Assembly: GCF_019399895.1 (NCBI RefSeq)
Contig: NC_091873.1
Span: 1 to 64,000, forward strand
Reading direction: 5' to 3'
Length of the DNA: 64,000 bases
From: Cardiocondyla obscurior
Lineage: Eukaryota > Arthropoda > Insecta > Hymenoptera > Formicidae
Shown here: positions 20,640 through 32,678 of the stretch, one piece after another
Layout: each line of letters starts with the position of its first letter
How positions within the stretch are numbered: position 1 is the first letter of the stretch
Notes under the pieces: generated by a model
The model's input: the letters and a program-made list of their open reading frames with translations, nothing else
The model's database searches: none
Told to the model about the DNA's origin: nothing
Program-made: the position numbers and the translations under genes

Positions 20640-20830
20640 TCTTCATTTCTCTGGCCATCCCTCTAGACTTACATAACTTTTTTCTCTCGCTATTTAACTT
20701 AACATCTCTTGATTTTCTTTCTTTCTCTTCTTCTCTTTTCATTCTTCCCGCTTCCCTTTTTGTCCCCGCATTAAAGTCATCTCCTATCAATACTCTCTTT
20801 CTCCCTCTCCTCCATCCATTCTCTCAATTA
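20640..20830 (-). pseudogene. LINE endonuclease fragment
   Basis: The minus strand reads RKRVLIGDDFNAGTKR near 20,790, matching the (G)GDFNA core of apurinic-type LINE endonucleases. The surrounding strand is purine-rich, like the LINE at 27.8-32.6 kb, so it may be a 5' piece of the same family. No longer frame survives. From 20,830 to 21,216 I see no feature. Confidence 0.45.
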
Positions 20831-21216
20831 ATTTAACTTTATATACATATCTCCGTTAACATATACTCCTATTAAAGAATCTGCCCATCCTGACAATTTC
20901 TAAAATCAGCAGTTTTTTAAAAATTTGTTTTAAAAAACTATCGCATTGCATTAATTTATATTTTAAAAACATGTTTTACATTCCCGAGTAGAAATTTCGT
21001 TTGGTTTATATCGGAAAAACACATGGCAAACCCAATCTGAACATCGGTACATGATAATGTTAAACTGATGATGACCTTATCTCAGCGTCACGCAGCTACC
21101 TGATCAAAAACTTATCAGGTTTACCTGACTAAGACTTCATCAGGGTAGAGATCAGGCCCGAGTAGGGTAAGCGTGAACTTCTTGCAAAAGTTATGCATTT
21201 TCTCAGCAAATTATAT

Positions 21217-21648
21217 TGTTACTGTGAACACGAGAGCGTGAGTGCTGGGAAGTTTTTTTTGGATAGATTATAAAAAAGAGAACTGATTAATTTGTTCTTA
21301 TCTTGGAGATGCGATTTATTCTTGCTTTATTACACAATAAGAATCTAAGCTGATTCGCGATGTTAGTCGTCGAACTAGCGTAGCGAGACTGACGCTGGGT
21401 CGGAAAAGTCGCTTGGATCTGTAGCGAGATCCTTTGTTCTAAATGTTATCTTCGGTGGTTCCCGACGCTCGGAGAACCAGACAGCTCAATTTTCATATGC
21501 GTTTGCTGTTGCCAGGCCCAATGATAGGGCACGCAATAAAGTTTTAAACGATTTCTTTTAGCGAGATCCTACGCCGAAGATCTCATATTAACGGCGCGTC
21601 GCTAAGGCGCCAGAAATATTATACACAGTTTTATGTTTTTTTTCAACA
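21217..21648 (-). repeat. 3' LTR of BEL/Pao 1
   Basis: Begins TGTTACTGTGAACACGAGAG and ends TTTTTTTTCAACA. It has 10 extra bases near its start relative to the other LTR. Confidence 0.92.
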
Positions 21649-21748
21649 TTTTCCGCCCGCCTCGTTGATGCCAACGAAATTATACTTATAACCTTACAGT
21701 CTAAATATACACTAAATGTTGTTACAAAGATTATATAAAAGAAGGTCA

Positions 21749-23659
21749 TTATTCAGCGATTAAATTAAACGGAATAATCTTTACTACCGGGCGTACTAAA
21801 GTAGTAGTTGCAGTGCGTACTGTCACAATTTTAACATTACCGTCTTTACTCGGATGCGTTGCAATAATCCGAGCAAGAGGCCAATGAGTGGGAGCAGTAT
21901 TCTCGCCTCGAATAATGCAAAGCATTCCCACACTTAAATTTTCCGCAGATTTGGCCCATTTTTTTCTTATATTTAATAACGGTAAATATTCTGAAGACCA
22001 TCTTGACCAAAAATAATCTCTCATTTTTTGTACAAGCTGCCAGCGTGTCAATTTATTTTCTGCCGTTAACAAATGCGAAGGCTCCGGCAATGCGTTAAGC
22101 GGAGCTCCGACTAAGAAATGACCGGGGGTCAGCGCCTCCAAGTCTTGAGGATCATTTGACAAGGCAGTAAGCGGCCTTGAATTGAGGCAAGTCTCTATTT
22201 GAATGAGGAAAGTTGCAAGTTCCTCATAAGTTAATTTTGATTCTCCAATTACACGACGGAGATGATATTTAGTTGATTTTACTGCTGCCTCCCAAATTCC
22301 ACCGAAGTGAGGTGCAGATGGGGGATTTAAATGCCATTGAATGCCATCGCTGGCCATTTTATTTATAAAATTACTGTTTTTAGTTAATTGACGCATAAAA
22401 TTTCGAAGCCGGGAATCAGCACCAACAAAATTAGTACCGCAGTCAGTGTAAACATTTTCACAAAGTCCTCTGCGGGATATGAATCTTTTGAAGGCTGCCA
22501 AGAAAGCCTCCGTCATGTAGTCGGTTACAGCTTCCAAATGAATTGCTCGCGTGACAAAACATACAAATATAGCTAAAAAAATTTTAAAGGCTTTTTGCCT
22601 TCGCCCTTTTGAGACTCTTATTAAAATAGGACCGGCATAATCTATTCCTGTATTCTGAAACGGCCGAGTCGTAGTGATCCGAGCACTCGGTAACGGGCTC
22701 ATTATGGGATGAGGCGTTTGACCTCGCCATCGGATGCAAGTTATGCATTTATATATATGGCTTTTAACCAACCCTTGCCCTCCTAGGATCCAGTACCGTT
22801 GTCGCAACGTAGCTAAAGTTACTTGCACCCCGCCGTGCAAGGTTCTAAGGTGACAAGTATTAACAATTAGTTTAGTAAAGTGGGCATTTCGCGGTAAAAT
22901 TATAGGTTTTTGTGCGTCATACTTTATTAATGCAAATTATAGCCGCCCGCCGACTCGTAACAGTTTATTTTTATCCAGGAACGGAACAAATTTTAATAAA
23001 GGACTTTTGGAGGGAAGCGATTTTTTTTCTTTAAGTAATTCAATTTCCTCAGGAAACCATAATGCTTGCGTTGTCCTTATCCAGAAATCGCGCGTCTCTG
23101 TCAATTCTTTATGAGATAAGGATTTTCCTCGAAGGCCCTTTCTAGTGGGTGTCCATCTTAAGCACAGGGCGCAAACACGTAGTAATCGATGCAGATTTGA
23201 GAATCGTAACAGAATAGCATTTTCCGTTAACGATTGAGTTGCCATATAAACCTTTGCAGGGCGGGATTCTTCTTCTGTTTCTTGAGCCTGTTGATTTATT
23301 GTTTTTGTTATCAATTAATCAGTTGATTGAAGCCACGCCGGGTCTTTCCACCATAAAGTGAAATTATCAAAATTGACAGAAGTTTGTCCCCTTGACGCGC
23401 AGTCCGCCGGATTTTCTTCTCCATTGACATGATACCATTGTGCTTCAGGCAGCGTCTCCTGAATTTCCGTGACCCTGTTGGCCACAAATGTTGTCCACCT
23501 TGTGGGATGGCCTTGAATCCAGGCCAATGTGACGGTAGAATCCGTCCATAGATGTATTTCATCAATTATAAATTTAGCATTTTCTTTTATTCTTTGAACG
23601 AGACGTACTAGTAGAGTTGCGGCACTTAATTCCAATCGAGGCAATGATATAGTCTTCAA
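21749..23659 (-). pseudogene. BEL/Pao 1 RNase H and integrase region (broken)
   Basis: Frames at 23,659-23,315, 23,314-22,937 and 22,840-21,749 together cover RNase H (DEIHLWTDSTVTLAWIQGH), an integrase zinc-binding region (HKCITCIRW style, here CITCIRWRG) and the integrase core with acidic motifs in GIDYAGPILIRV, YTDCGTNF and HFGGIWEAAVKS. The C-terminal BEL-specific domain ends at TAA near 21,749. Stops at about 23,315 and 22,935 and a shift before 22,840 break it. The integrase catalytic residues themselves look intact. The role would have been integration of the cDNA. Confidence 0.8.
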
Positions 23660-23668
23660 GGGTGCTAC

Positions 23669-25875
23669 CTATGTTTTAGCTTGGAGTAATGATGTTTCGG
23701 AAACTATTTCCTCCTTAACAATAAAACTTACACGAGCATAAACCACAGCAGCATATGCTTTCTGCGAAGCATCAGAGAAACCGTGGAGGTCTACCTTGTA
23801 GTTGATCGCCGGAGTATTTATCCATAGCGGGATGGAAATTTTTTCAATTTCCGGAAGTTTATTCCGAAATGTTTTCCAGATGTCTTGATCCTCTGCGGGC
23901 AATGGTTGATCCCAATCCAATTTTTTTAACCAAAATGATTGAAGTAATGTCTTCGCTCGAATTACTATAGGAACTAGCCATCCTAATGGGTCAAATAAAC
24001 GTGCGGTTTCCGAAAGTATTTGACGCTTGGTAAAGGTTGCATTATTAGCTAACTGAACCTTGAAGCAAAAAGAATCGGTTACAGGGAACCATTGCAGGCC
24101 CAAGATTGTATGGCCCACAGCGGGATGCCATTTCAATACTTCTCTTTGCTCCGTTGCCGATGGTAGCAATTTAGAAAGTTCCACTGAACTTGTTGCCCAT
24201 TTTTTTAGCGTGAAACCGCCCGCCGTGCAAATTTCAATTAACTGCGATAGTTTTTCTTTTGCATCTAAAACGGTATCTGCGCCGGTTAGAATGTCATTCA
24301 TATACGTTTCCTTTAATAATATTTCAGCTCCCGTAGGATATTGAATTTTTTCATTTGATGCTAGTTGTTGCAGAGTGCGAATCGCCAGGAAAGGGGCAGA
24401 AGTTATTCCATACGTTACAGTATTGAGTTGGTATTCTTTGATGGGATCGGATGGGAAACTGCGCCATAAAATTCTTTGATAATCTCTGTCTTGTGAATTT
24501 ACTAAAATCTGCCTGTACATTTTTTCTATATCAGCAGTTAAAGCTAAACAATGGCGACGCCAATTTAACAGAATATCTGATAATGAAGCTAACAAATTAG
24601 GTCCGCTTAATAATTTTTCGTTTAAAGAATCTCCCGACGGTAATTGAGCAGATGCATTGAAAACAACTCGGATAGCCGAGTTATTACCCACTGATTTGAA
24701 GACGCCGTGATGCGGCAGGTAGCAAACTTTTTCATTTGAAAGATCCGCCGGAGGAACAAGAGTCATGTGGCCAAGGTCAATGTATTCGGCCATAAATGTA
24801 ATATAGACCGCCCGCAGCTCGGGGTAACGTTCAAATTTTTGTTCCATACGTTCAAGCATACGCATGGCTAATTTTTTAGATCCAATAAAATTGCGTTCAT
24901 TGTTTTTAAACGGCAATCTGACGACATATCGACCATTTTCATCGCGCGTGAAAGTTTGCCATAATATTTTTCGCATTTTTCGTCGTCAGCAGTTAAAGGG
25001 AGCGGTCTCTTAATTGCTTCTTCCTGTCGCCAAAATTGTGAAACTAGCTGAGACAAATCATTATCTATCTTACAATGGTGAACTACGGCCAGGGAATCTG
25101 TTGCGTTACCAGTAGCTATGCCTGAAAGAACCCAGCCCAAGGCTGTTTTTAAGGCAATGGGCGAGTTTGCATCGCCCATTCTTAAACCGTTTTCTATGAT
25201 TAATGCATGCACCGCGGCACCGAGAATGACTTCGATAGGATCTGAAACTTGAAATTCAGGGTCAGCTAATTCTAACCCCTGCAAGTGTGGCCATGTATTT
25301 TGCAAAGTAATGGTACGTTGAACGTTTAATGCGACGCGTGGCAGTACTAATGCCATTACTTTTAATTTATAAGGAGTCTGAGTACAGGATTTTAACTCAA
25401 GATTCAGGCTGCCGTGAGCCTGACCGGATTTACTACCACCGATTCCGTAAATGGCCGTTGTAGCATGACGACGCGGCAAATTTAACTTTTGAGTCAAAGA
25501 TTCTGATATTATAGAGACTTCGAAACCGGGGTCAATTAGCGTGCGAACAAGAATTTCCTGGCCATATTTGTTTTTTACATAAACACGAGCGGTTGCTAAT
25601 AATATCGTAACATGCAAACTTAATTGATTGCGCAAATGGAGAACGTTCGCCGTTGAGGGTTGGGCTGATGAGACCGCGCTGGTAGACTTGGTGAGCGATG
25701 TCGTCGGCGTGATTGACGTAGCCGGTTTGGTTGAGATGGCGGCTTGTTGATCGTCTGCGTTTGGTCTGGCACAGGCTTCATGGATGGAGCTGTGATGACG
25801 TTCTCGACACACGGCACAGGATCTTGTAGAAGGACAGTAGGAGATGCGATGTTGTCCGAAACAATTATAGCACAA
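23669..25875 (-). pseudogene. BEL/Pao 1 protease and reverse transcriptase (broken, active site altered)
   Basis: The upstream frame (25,875-24,868) has a zinc-knuckle tail and an aspartic protease where the motif reads DPGF; BEL/Pao 2 has DPGS. The RT frame (24,976-23,669) carries YLPHHGVFKS, RVVFNASAQL and LALTADIEKMYRQILV. The catalytic YxDD box reads YMND: the codon at 24,296-24,298 (AAT on the minus strand) gives Asn for the first Asp. This alone should abolish polymerase activity. The two frames overlap out of register around 24,870-24,976, a frameshift. Confidence 0.82.
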
Positions 25876-25920
25876 TTGACGAGCAGAAGCAAAATCTTTT
25901 CGTGCATTTGGCCCTTTCTT

Positions 25921-26967
25921 TTAAAATTCAGGGCAGATTAGATTGTAATGAGATCCATTACATAGCACACACCTTTGAAGCTTTCTTTCGGCGATGGTAG
26001 GCGCGCTCGCCACATATAAACGCGAACCCCGTGCTGCCTGAGCCGGCTTAAGAGATAATCGCTCTTGGTCACCCGTTGCTGGATGGAGGGCTTCTAATGT
26101 GCGTACGCGACCTTCGAGGAAGATTTTTAATTCCTCGTAGGTTGGTGGATTGCTGGAACCACTAATTGATGTTTCCCACTCACGCCTGGAGAGGGAATCT
26201 AACATCTCCGTTACAATGTGCACAAATAAATCGCTGTCGGTTATTGGTCGATTTATTCCTTTTAGTGTTCCCACGATTTGCAGCATAGCGTGGAACAATT
26301 TTCGTAACTCGGAAACCGATTCCGTTTTCATTTTCGGAATGGCCGTAAATGAAGCGAAACACGCACGCACCATAAGTCTCTTATTTGCGAAATGTTCTTC
26401 GAGTAAATTCCACACGCGTTCGTAATTTTCTGATGTTAGCGGTATATTTCGCACCATTTGCTCAGCCTCCCCCTTCAGGCATCCCTTGAGATAATGCAAT
26501 CTCTCCACGTCACCAAGAATTGCATCTTTGGAAATAATCGATTGAAATAGATCCTTGAAGGCGGGCCACTCTTCAAACTTTCCCGTAAACGACGGCAACT
26601 GAATGCGCGGTAAATGTCTTCTTGAAGCAGCCTGCACAGCTACTTTCTTTTCAGCGGCAGAGGTTTTCTCCTTTTACAGATAGTCTCGAAAAGCAGCACG
26701 CTGAGATACGTAAGCTTCCTCCGCTAAACTATACGTATTATTTTTAATATAGTCATGCTCAGCAATCGCCTTCCAATGCGTGGAGCACAGTTGATCATGC
26801 GTAGTCTCAAACTTGTTCCAGTTGTTGTCTAATAATTGAAGGCGAGTCTCAACTGTTCCGGTTGTTATATTTGCAGCTCCAGTTTCTTGGAGATTCTCGA
26901 CAGCACGAGAAATTCTTCCGAATAATTCGAGCTAAGCTCGAATTAGTGATTCATGCACTTCGGACAT
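25921..26967 (-). pseudogene. BEL/Pao 1 gag (broken)
   Basis: The start is the ATG at 26,967 (MSEVHESLIRA). In-frame stops follow at 26,932-26,934 and 26,674-26,676, then a long open stretch to a TAA near 25,921. It contains the BEL Gag block (LPRIQLPSFTGKFEEWPAFK) and a cysteine motif (CVLCNGSHYNLIC). The product would be the capsid/nucleocapsid; this copy is dead. Confidence 0.78.
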
Positions 26968-27039
26968 TTTACTTCACCCGCACTTTCGCTCTTAGAAACA
27001 AAAAAACACAATCGTCACGAATTTTGCACTGATTCGTAG

Positions 27040-27060
27040 CAATCCGGCTCGAAGGACCAA
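27040..27060 (-). promoter_or_regulatory. tRNA-Tyr-type primer binding site, BEL/Pao 1
   Basis: On the minus strand the LTR is followed by TGGTCCTTCGAGCCGGATT. This is complementary to the 3' end of tRNA-Tyr (AATCCGGCTCGAAGGACCA). The same site is in BEL/Pao 2. Confidence 0.75.
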
Positions 27061-27063
27061 AAA

Positions 27064-27487
27064 TGTTACTGAGCGTGAGTGCTGGGAAGTTTTTTTTGGA
27101 TAGATTATAAAAAAGAGAACTGATTAATTTGTTCTTATCTTGGAGATGCGATTTATTCTTGCTTTATTACACAATAAGAATCTAAGCTGATTCGCGATAT
27201 TAGTCGTCGAACTAGCGTAGCGAGACTGACGCTGGGTCGGAAAAGTCGCTTGGATCTGCAGCGAGATCCTTTGTTCTAAATGTTATCTTCGGGGGTTCCC
27301 GACGCTCGGGGAACCAGACAGCTCAATTTTCATATGCGTTTGCTATCGCCAGGCTCAATGATAGGGCACGCAATAAAGTTTTAAACGATTTTTTTGTTAG
27401 CGAAATCCTACGCCGAAGATCTCATATTAACGGCGCGTCGCTAAGGCGCCAGAAATATTATACACAGTTTTATGTTCTTTTTCAACA
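27064..27487 (-). repeat. 5' LTR of BEL/Pao 1
   Basis: Begins TGTTACTGAGCGTGAG and ends GTTCTTTTTCAACA. Since the element runs on the minus strand, this right-hand copy is the 5' LTR. Confidence 0.92.
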
Positions 27488-28447
27488 TATATAAAAATGT
27501 TTAATTATTGCTTATATGACTTTTTGTATTTATTTATATTATTTTTATTTTATATAATTTTAAAAATATATGTTTTATAAAAACAGAAAAATTTTATGAT
27601 AAACTATATCTTCATATATCTTCAAACATGTATCTTCCAAATAAAAATAAAATTATTTCGTAATTATTTGTAAATAATACTTTTCTTAATAATAATCAAA
27701 CTTTATACAAATAATAAAACTTTTCTTAATTAACATCAGGAAGATAACTAATAAAACATAAAATTAAAGAATAATTTTTTTTATTTAATTTTTGCAACGT
27801 TAACTTTTAATCTTACTTAGAAAATGTTTTATTCTCTTTTCGAGGTACATTCAGACTTTCGTCTCCTTACAATCTTTAATCTCTACTAACTTAACCATAC
27901 TAATAACATTTCTTTAACATCTCTTTCACATATAACATTTCTTCCTTACATTTACTACCACCAACTATTTTTACTTTACATATCCTTTTTTTCTTCCTTC
28001 CTTCTCTACCTTCCCCTCACTACTGACTACCTTTATCACCACTATTTTCTTCTATCATTTTACGCTTCTTATCCATTCCATCTATTACATCCTCGCCTTA
28101 TAACATTTTCTTATCCCTATTTTTTTCTTCTCTTCTTTTTCTTTTATCAACTTTACACTCTTCTGTCTTCTTTTACAATCTTCTCTTACTTCTTTTATCC
28201 TGCAAATACAAAAAAAGAAAAACCATGGCTTATCTCCTAAACGCTTTCTTATTTCTACCTTATTCTTTCTTATCAATCTTCCATCTTCTTTTAATTCCTC
28301 TTCTTTCTTGTCCTTCCCTGCAATAACTTACTTCCTACTTTTCGCTTTTCTTACTTTCTTTAAACACCGCTTAGCACACGAGAGAGAGAGAGATACCCAT
28401 ACGTTCTTACACTCATACCGCCAAAAATCATTCTCTTACTCTACTTC

Positions 28448-28700
28448 TCATTCATTCTCATGGACCCCCGCTTCCGACGCTTTTAAATCTTCATAGTCTA
28501 CCTCATTCATTCTTCCATTCTCTCCTATCCCTTCCCTTACCCTTTCCAGTATTCTCAACCACTCCTCCCCATTTCCCTCCCCTCCCAATACATCTTCAAC
28601 TGCCTCCTCCCAACTCCTCCCGTCCCCCCAGTTTACACACTCCTCCCAAACATGTTTCCACGTTTCTTCCTTATCCAAACACATCCTACACTTTTTTATC
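28448..28700 (-). pseudogene. LINE C-terminal zinc-knuckle segment
   Basis: The minus frame reads IKKCRMCLDKEETWKHVWEE, then C: a C-x2-C-x8-H-x4-C knuckle of the type found after RT in many insect LINEs. Upstream residues in the same frame come from the inserted GC-rich element (border at 28,701/28,702), so they are not LINE sequence. The frame ends near 28,448 after an acidic tail. Confidence 0.7.
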
Positions 28701-28701
28701 T

Positions 28702-30736
28702 TGAAACGACCTGCTTTCGCGGCGGGTCTCGAATGTCGGGCCAGCGAGCCCGGGACGCTCGTCGGGACGCAGGATTCGAGTGTGTGAGGTCGTGAATGCA
28801 CCGAGACGGAGTTTGTAAACGAAAAGGCTATTTATTAATTAACAACGACGTCCGCTTGGTCAAGCGGCGCCGATATATATACATGTGGCGGATCCCTCCG
28901 ACGTCACACGTCGGATGACGCCACCTCATACTTTACCGGCCGTCCGGAAGAGGAAGCAAATTTTAATCCCGCGGCCTTTCTTTTAATATTACTCACTCCA
29001 TGGACGGACTTTGTCTCGGGACTTCCCCGGCTAATCTTCCGGGACTCTCCCGACTTTCTTTGAACAATAGCTCTGTAGGCTCGTTGCGTCAGTCGAGCCC
29101 TCAGAGTCCCTCCGAGTTTCAGAGCGAGCACATCGCTGAGCTGTCGTCTTCCACGACACTTTATATTTTATACTTTATACTTTATTCTTTCAACCGCGTT
29201 CCAATTTGTGCATCGAGTGCATACGTGCGAATTACTCTGCGTGCTCAAGCCTGGCCAGGCCTTTTGCGAATCACGAACTGTGAACTACAAATCACGAATT
29301 GCGAACCGCAAGCTGCGAACTGCGAGTTCCTTGCGTCTGCTGCTGACAGCATTCTTCCGCCGCTGCGGAATACAGATAAGTGTAACGCAGTCTATACCGA
29401 CCCGCTTTTATTTCCTCAAATGAGAGGATTACTTCTCTTTATTATTTGTATTTTACTTTTTATTGTGTTTATCATTGCTTTTTATTTTCTTTACTTATTT
29501 GTTAAATATATTTGATTATTATTTGTGAATTTGTCAAGTGTCTGCCTTTCTGTCTTAAATTGTGACCCCCTTATTCTGCGCGACTTGTAGCGCCGGCTGG
29601 ACACCGTCAACGTCCACATACATATATATAACAGAAAGAATGTAATGAATGTACGGCGCGAATATAGTTCGTCGGTGGGCGCGTCGGCCCTTTAGATCTC
29701 GATCGATGTAACGCGTGCGCGAGACGTAAAGTCGCGGATGGTCGCGGGTGCCCCCCGTGAGGCGCGGTGGGTGGCGCGGAACCGTGGGCGCGGTTTTCGG
29801 CGCGGATCGTAGATCCCGCGATCGGTCCTGGCGGAAGGACCGGCGGTACGCGGGACGCGGGCGCGAAACAGTAGGTGCGGTTTTCGGCGCGGATCGTAGA
29901 TCCCGCGATCGGTCCTGTCGGAAGGACCGGCGGTACGCGGGACGCGGGCGCGGAACGACGGGCGGGGCCCGCCGTACTATTGATCGCGGTGAAATACGGT
30001 TCGATCTAGGGCGCGGGATGAAATCGCTATGCGTCGGTGGATCGCGGATGACGTGATGCGTTTGGGCAGGATGCACCTTGACCGGTGTCGTTAGCCAAGA
30101 GTTCTTGGCCGAGGCGGAGATCGTTCCACCCCGTGGATCACGACGGTGCGACGGGATCTTAATGCGTTTCGAGCCTTTCCGTGCCGCAGACGTAGGATCG
30201 AGAGTCCTCGAAGAAGGCGGAGTGCGCTCCACCCCACGAGCTAGTCGTGCGTACGTTAGAGTTCGGAACGAGAGGATCGTGAGCGCTAGGAGCTCCTGGC
30301 CGAGACGAAGATCGCTTCACTCCGTGGTTTCGTGCTCTAGGATCGGCTGTTTGCTCGAGAGCGAACGGATCAGGACGGTCCCGCTGAGTCCTGGCGTCGA
30401 CTTTTTATACATAAAAAGTGACGGCGCAGGGTTGCCAGGGCTCAGCGAGGTACGTGACGTGTCCCGACGCGTGGCGCCGAGGCCCCGGGATGCGGCGCGC
30501 TCGGAAACGACGGGCCTCGACGTCGACAGCGCGGTTCAGCGGCGCTCGGAAACGCTCGGCTAAGTCCGCGGATGAACTTAGCCGCGGAACGGCTACGCGT
30601 TGCCGTGCTATTCCGGCGTGTATAAAATTATAAAGTTTGGGGCGCACCGCGCCCCGGGTCCCCGCCGGACGGTGTTGTGTCCGGCGGCCGGCCGTTGTTG
30701 TGGCCGGAACGGTGCATCGCCGGGTGCACCGTTACA
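28702..30736. mobile_element. GC-rich LTR-like insertion A, 2.0 kb (probable solo LTR)
   Basis: Begins TGAAACGACC and ends CACCGTTACA, flanked by ATCT on both sides (28,698-28,701 and 30,737-30,740) within the LINE. It contains TATA-like stretches (gatatatatacatg at 28,869 and others), an 87-bp tandem duplication at 29,790-29,963, and degenerate roughly 100-bp repeats at 30,090-30,330 with small hairpins. No credible coding frame. The 4-bp TSD and TG...CA ends suggest an LTR-type origin; its length is unusual. Confidence 0.65.
29790..29963. repeat. 87-bp tandem duplication in insertion A
   Basis: The block starting GCGGTTTTCGGCGCGGATCG at 29,790 recurs at 29,877 with few changes. Each copy contains an inverted GGTCC...GGACC. 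Confidence 0.8.
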
Positions 30737-31316
30737 ATCTATTCCCTCTTAGTATCTATTTCTTCTCATATCATCCCCCACTCTAAACTTCGTCACCCTT
30801 TGCTATTTCTTCTCCTTCCATCCCTTCTTTAAATATTCTGGTACTCCTTCCTCTTTTATTTTTCCATAATACTTATTAAATTTCCCCATTCTTATTTTTT
30901 CCCATCTCTCTTTTCTTTGCAATTCTTTATCTTTCACCACTATCTCCTCACCTCTCAGTTCCTCTTCTTCTCTTCTTTCTTCTATCCTCTTCAGCGTCCA
31001 CCCTAATCTTTCAAAAAATTCCTTCCTTTATTTTCCCATTTCCCACTCGTTTTCTTTTTCTCGCTCTCTCCTTTATTTCTTCCCAGCATTCTCTTGCTAA
31101 AATCTCCCCTTTTCTTTCTTCCAATCTTTTCTCGTACTTTCAAGCCCTCATTCCCGCTTTCCCAGACAACTTTTCCCTCTGGAATTCCTCTCTCATTATA
31201 TACTCCGGCACACTTCTACTTACTCCCATTATCCATCTCAAATACCTCTCATGCACCATTTCAATCTCTTCCCATTCCTTTCACCCCCATATCTCCACCT
31301 CATAGCTCATTATTGT

Positions 31317-32580
31317 TTATACAAGCCTGTCAAACAGCCATAATCTTCTGCCCCAATCTTTTCCAAATTTCTTTTTGCCAATATTCCATATTTGTCCCAT
31401 CACCCTTGCTGCTTTCTTTACTCTTTCCTTCACGTGTTCTTTCTGATCTTCATTTCTTGTCATCACATATCCCAAATAATTAAACCTTTTAACCTCCTCT
31501 ATTTCTTTACCCTTCCATACCCACTTTACCCTTTTCCATCTCCCTCCCCCTTTTCGACACCTCATCACCTTTGTCTTGTCCACATTTACCTCCAATCCCT
31601 TTTTTCCACGTATTTTTCTAGTGTCTTCAACATTTCCTTCATTCCTGCTTCCGTTTCTACAATCAGTGCGATGTCATCCGCGTACGCCAGCGAGTACACC
31701 CTCCTGCCCCTTATTTTAGTTCCACCTCATCCACCCTTTTCCAATTCTTCATCCAAGTCTGCCAGCAGGATCGTGAACAAGCTCGGACTCAGCGGACATC
31801 CCTGTCTCTTCCCTCTCACCGTCCAGAATTTTTTTCCTTCTTCTTTCTTTATTCTAACTTTGCTACTCGTTTCTTCCAGTATCTTTTCGCATCTTTTTAC
31901 TAACCTCTCCCTTATCCTTCTATTTCTTATTGCTTTCACCAATTTTTCTCTGTTCACAAAATCGAAGGCTGTAATAGAAGAATAGAGGAAAAGGAGGGGA
32001 AGCTAGTAATAGCTTTCATTGATATAAAGGCAGTTCTTTATATCAATGAAAGCTATTACCTTCCCCTCCTTTCCTCTATTCTTCTATTTATCAGATGGTT
32101 TAAAACATAAATTTGATCCAACGTCCCCATGTATCTTCTAAATCCTGCCTGACTCTGTGGAACTATTCTTTTCTCTTCCACTTCTTCTCTTATCCTTCCC
32201 TTCAAAACCGAAGCATACACTTTATACTCTGTTTGTGTCAGTGTCACCCCTCTATATTCTTCCACTTTTTCTCCTTTTCCTTTCTTTATGACTGGCACCA
32301 CTATCCCTTCCCTCCATTCTTCTGGAAACCCTTCTCCTTTCCACACCTTTTTGCATATTTCCCATAGCTCTTCTTTTACCTCTTCTCCTCCTTCTCTCCA
32401 TATCTCATTTTCAATATTGTCACTCCCTGCTGCCTTTCCTTTTTTCAACTTTTTTATCACCTTTTCAAACTCCTCTCTTTCTATCTTCTTTTTCATCTCC
32501 TCCTTACTTCTCTCTACTTCCCCTCCCTCCTGTCGATTGTAATGTAATGGTGTTTTTAAATTTTTTCTTGGGTAAGCCAA
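31317..32580 (-). pseudogene. LINE reverse transcriptase fragments
   Basis: The first frame contains GKAAGSDNIENEIWREGG, WREGIVVPVIKKGKG and YRGVTLTQTEYKVYASVL, typical of LINE RT motifs 0-2, then AGFRRYMGTLDQIYVLNHLI. After the inverted duplication it resumes at AFDFVNREKLVKAI and WTVRGKRQGCPLSPSLF (RT motif B). Then comes the thumb-type NVDKTKVMRCRKGGG and FNYLGYVMT. The catalytic FADD-type segment would lie in the gap at about 31,600-31,727, where the frame is broken. It is a dead copy of an enzyme that primes reverse transcription at the target site. Confidence 0.75.
31973..32089. repeat. Fold-back inverted duplication inside the LINE RT
   Basis: Left arm 31,973-32,029 and right arm 32,036-32,089 are near-perfect inverted copies around a 6-bp spacer (gcagtt). 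The right arm is the original RT sequence (VIAFIDIK); the left arm is its inverted copy. Confidence 0.85.
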
Positions 32581-32678
32581 TTACATGTGACATTTTAGTA
32601 TTGTTTATAAGGCTGAAAATTATAATTATTGCAACTCACTTTGCTTGTTAATTTATGAATGCAATATCTTTATTATAT

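Larger units (their letters stand above)
21217..27487 (-). mobile_element. BEL/Pao retrotransposon 1, complete but decayed
   Basis: LTRs at 21,217-21,648 and 27,064-27,487 (TGTTACTG...CAACA) differ by a 10-bp indel and several substitutions. TSD TATAT lies on both sides (21,212-21,216; 27,488-27,492). The genes run on the minus strand: gag, protease, RT, RNase H, integrase. Many stops and shifts and an altered RT active site show an old, inactive insertion. Confidence 0.92.
27800..32580 (-). mobile_element. Non-LTR retrotransposon (LINE), decayed and split
   Basis: Minus-strand LINE: RT fingers and palm at 32,580-32,056, RT continuing at 31,957-31,727 and 31,595-31,317, purine-rich spacer to 30,740, C-terminal zinc knuckle at 28,700-28,450, and a purine-rich 3' end to about 27,800. 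A 2.0-kb GC-rich element (28,702-30,736, TSD ATCT) and a fold-back duplication (31,973-32,089) interrupt it. Clade not assigned. The stretch 27,488-27,800 is AT-rich with nothing seen. Confidence 0.75.

Noticed and set aside
29270..29340. Peptide-like repeat NCELQITNCEPQAANCEF
   Set aside because: It comes from a short degenerate tandem DNA repeat in insertion A; there is no start context or conservation signal.
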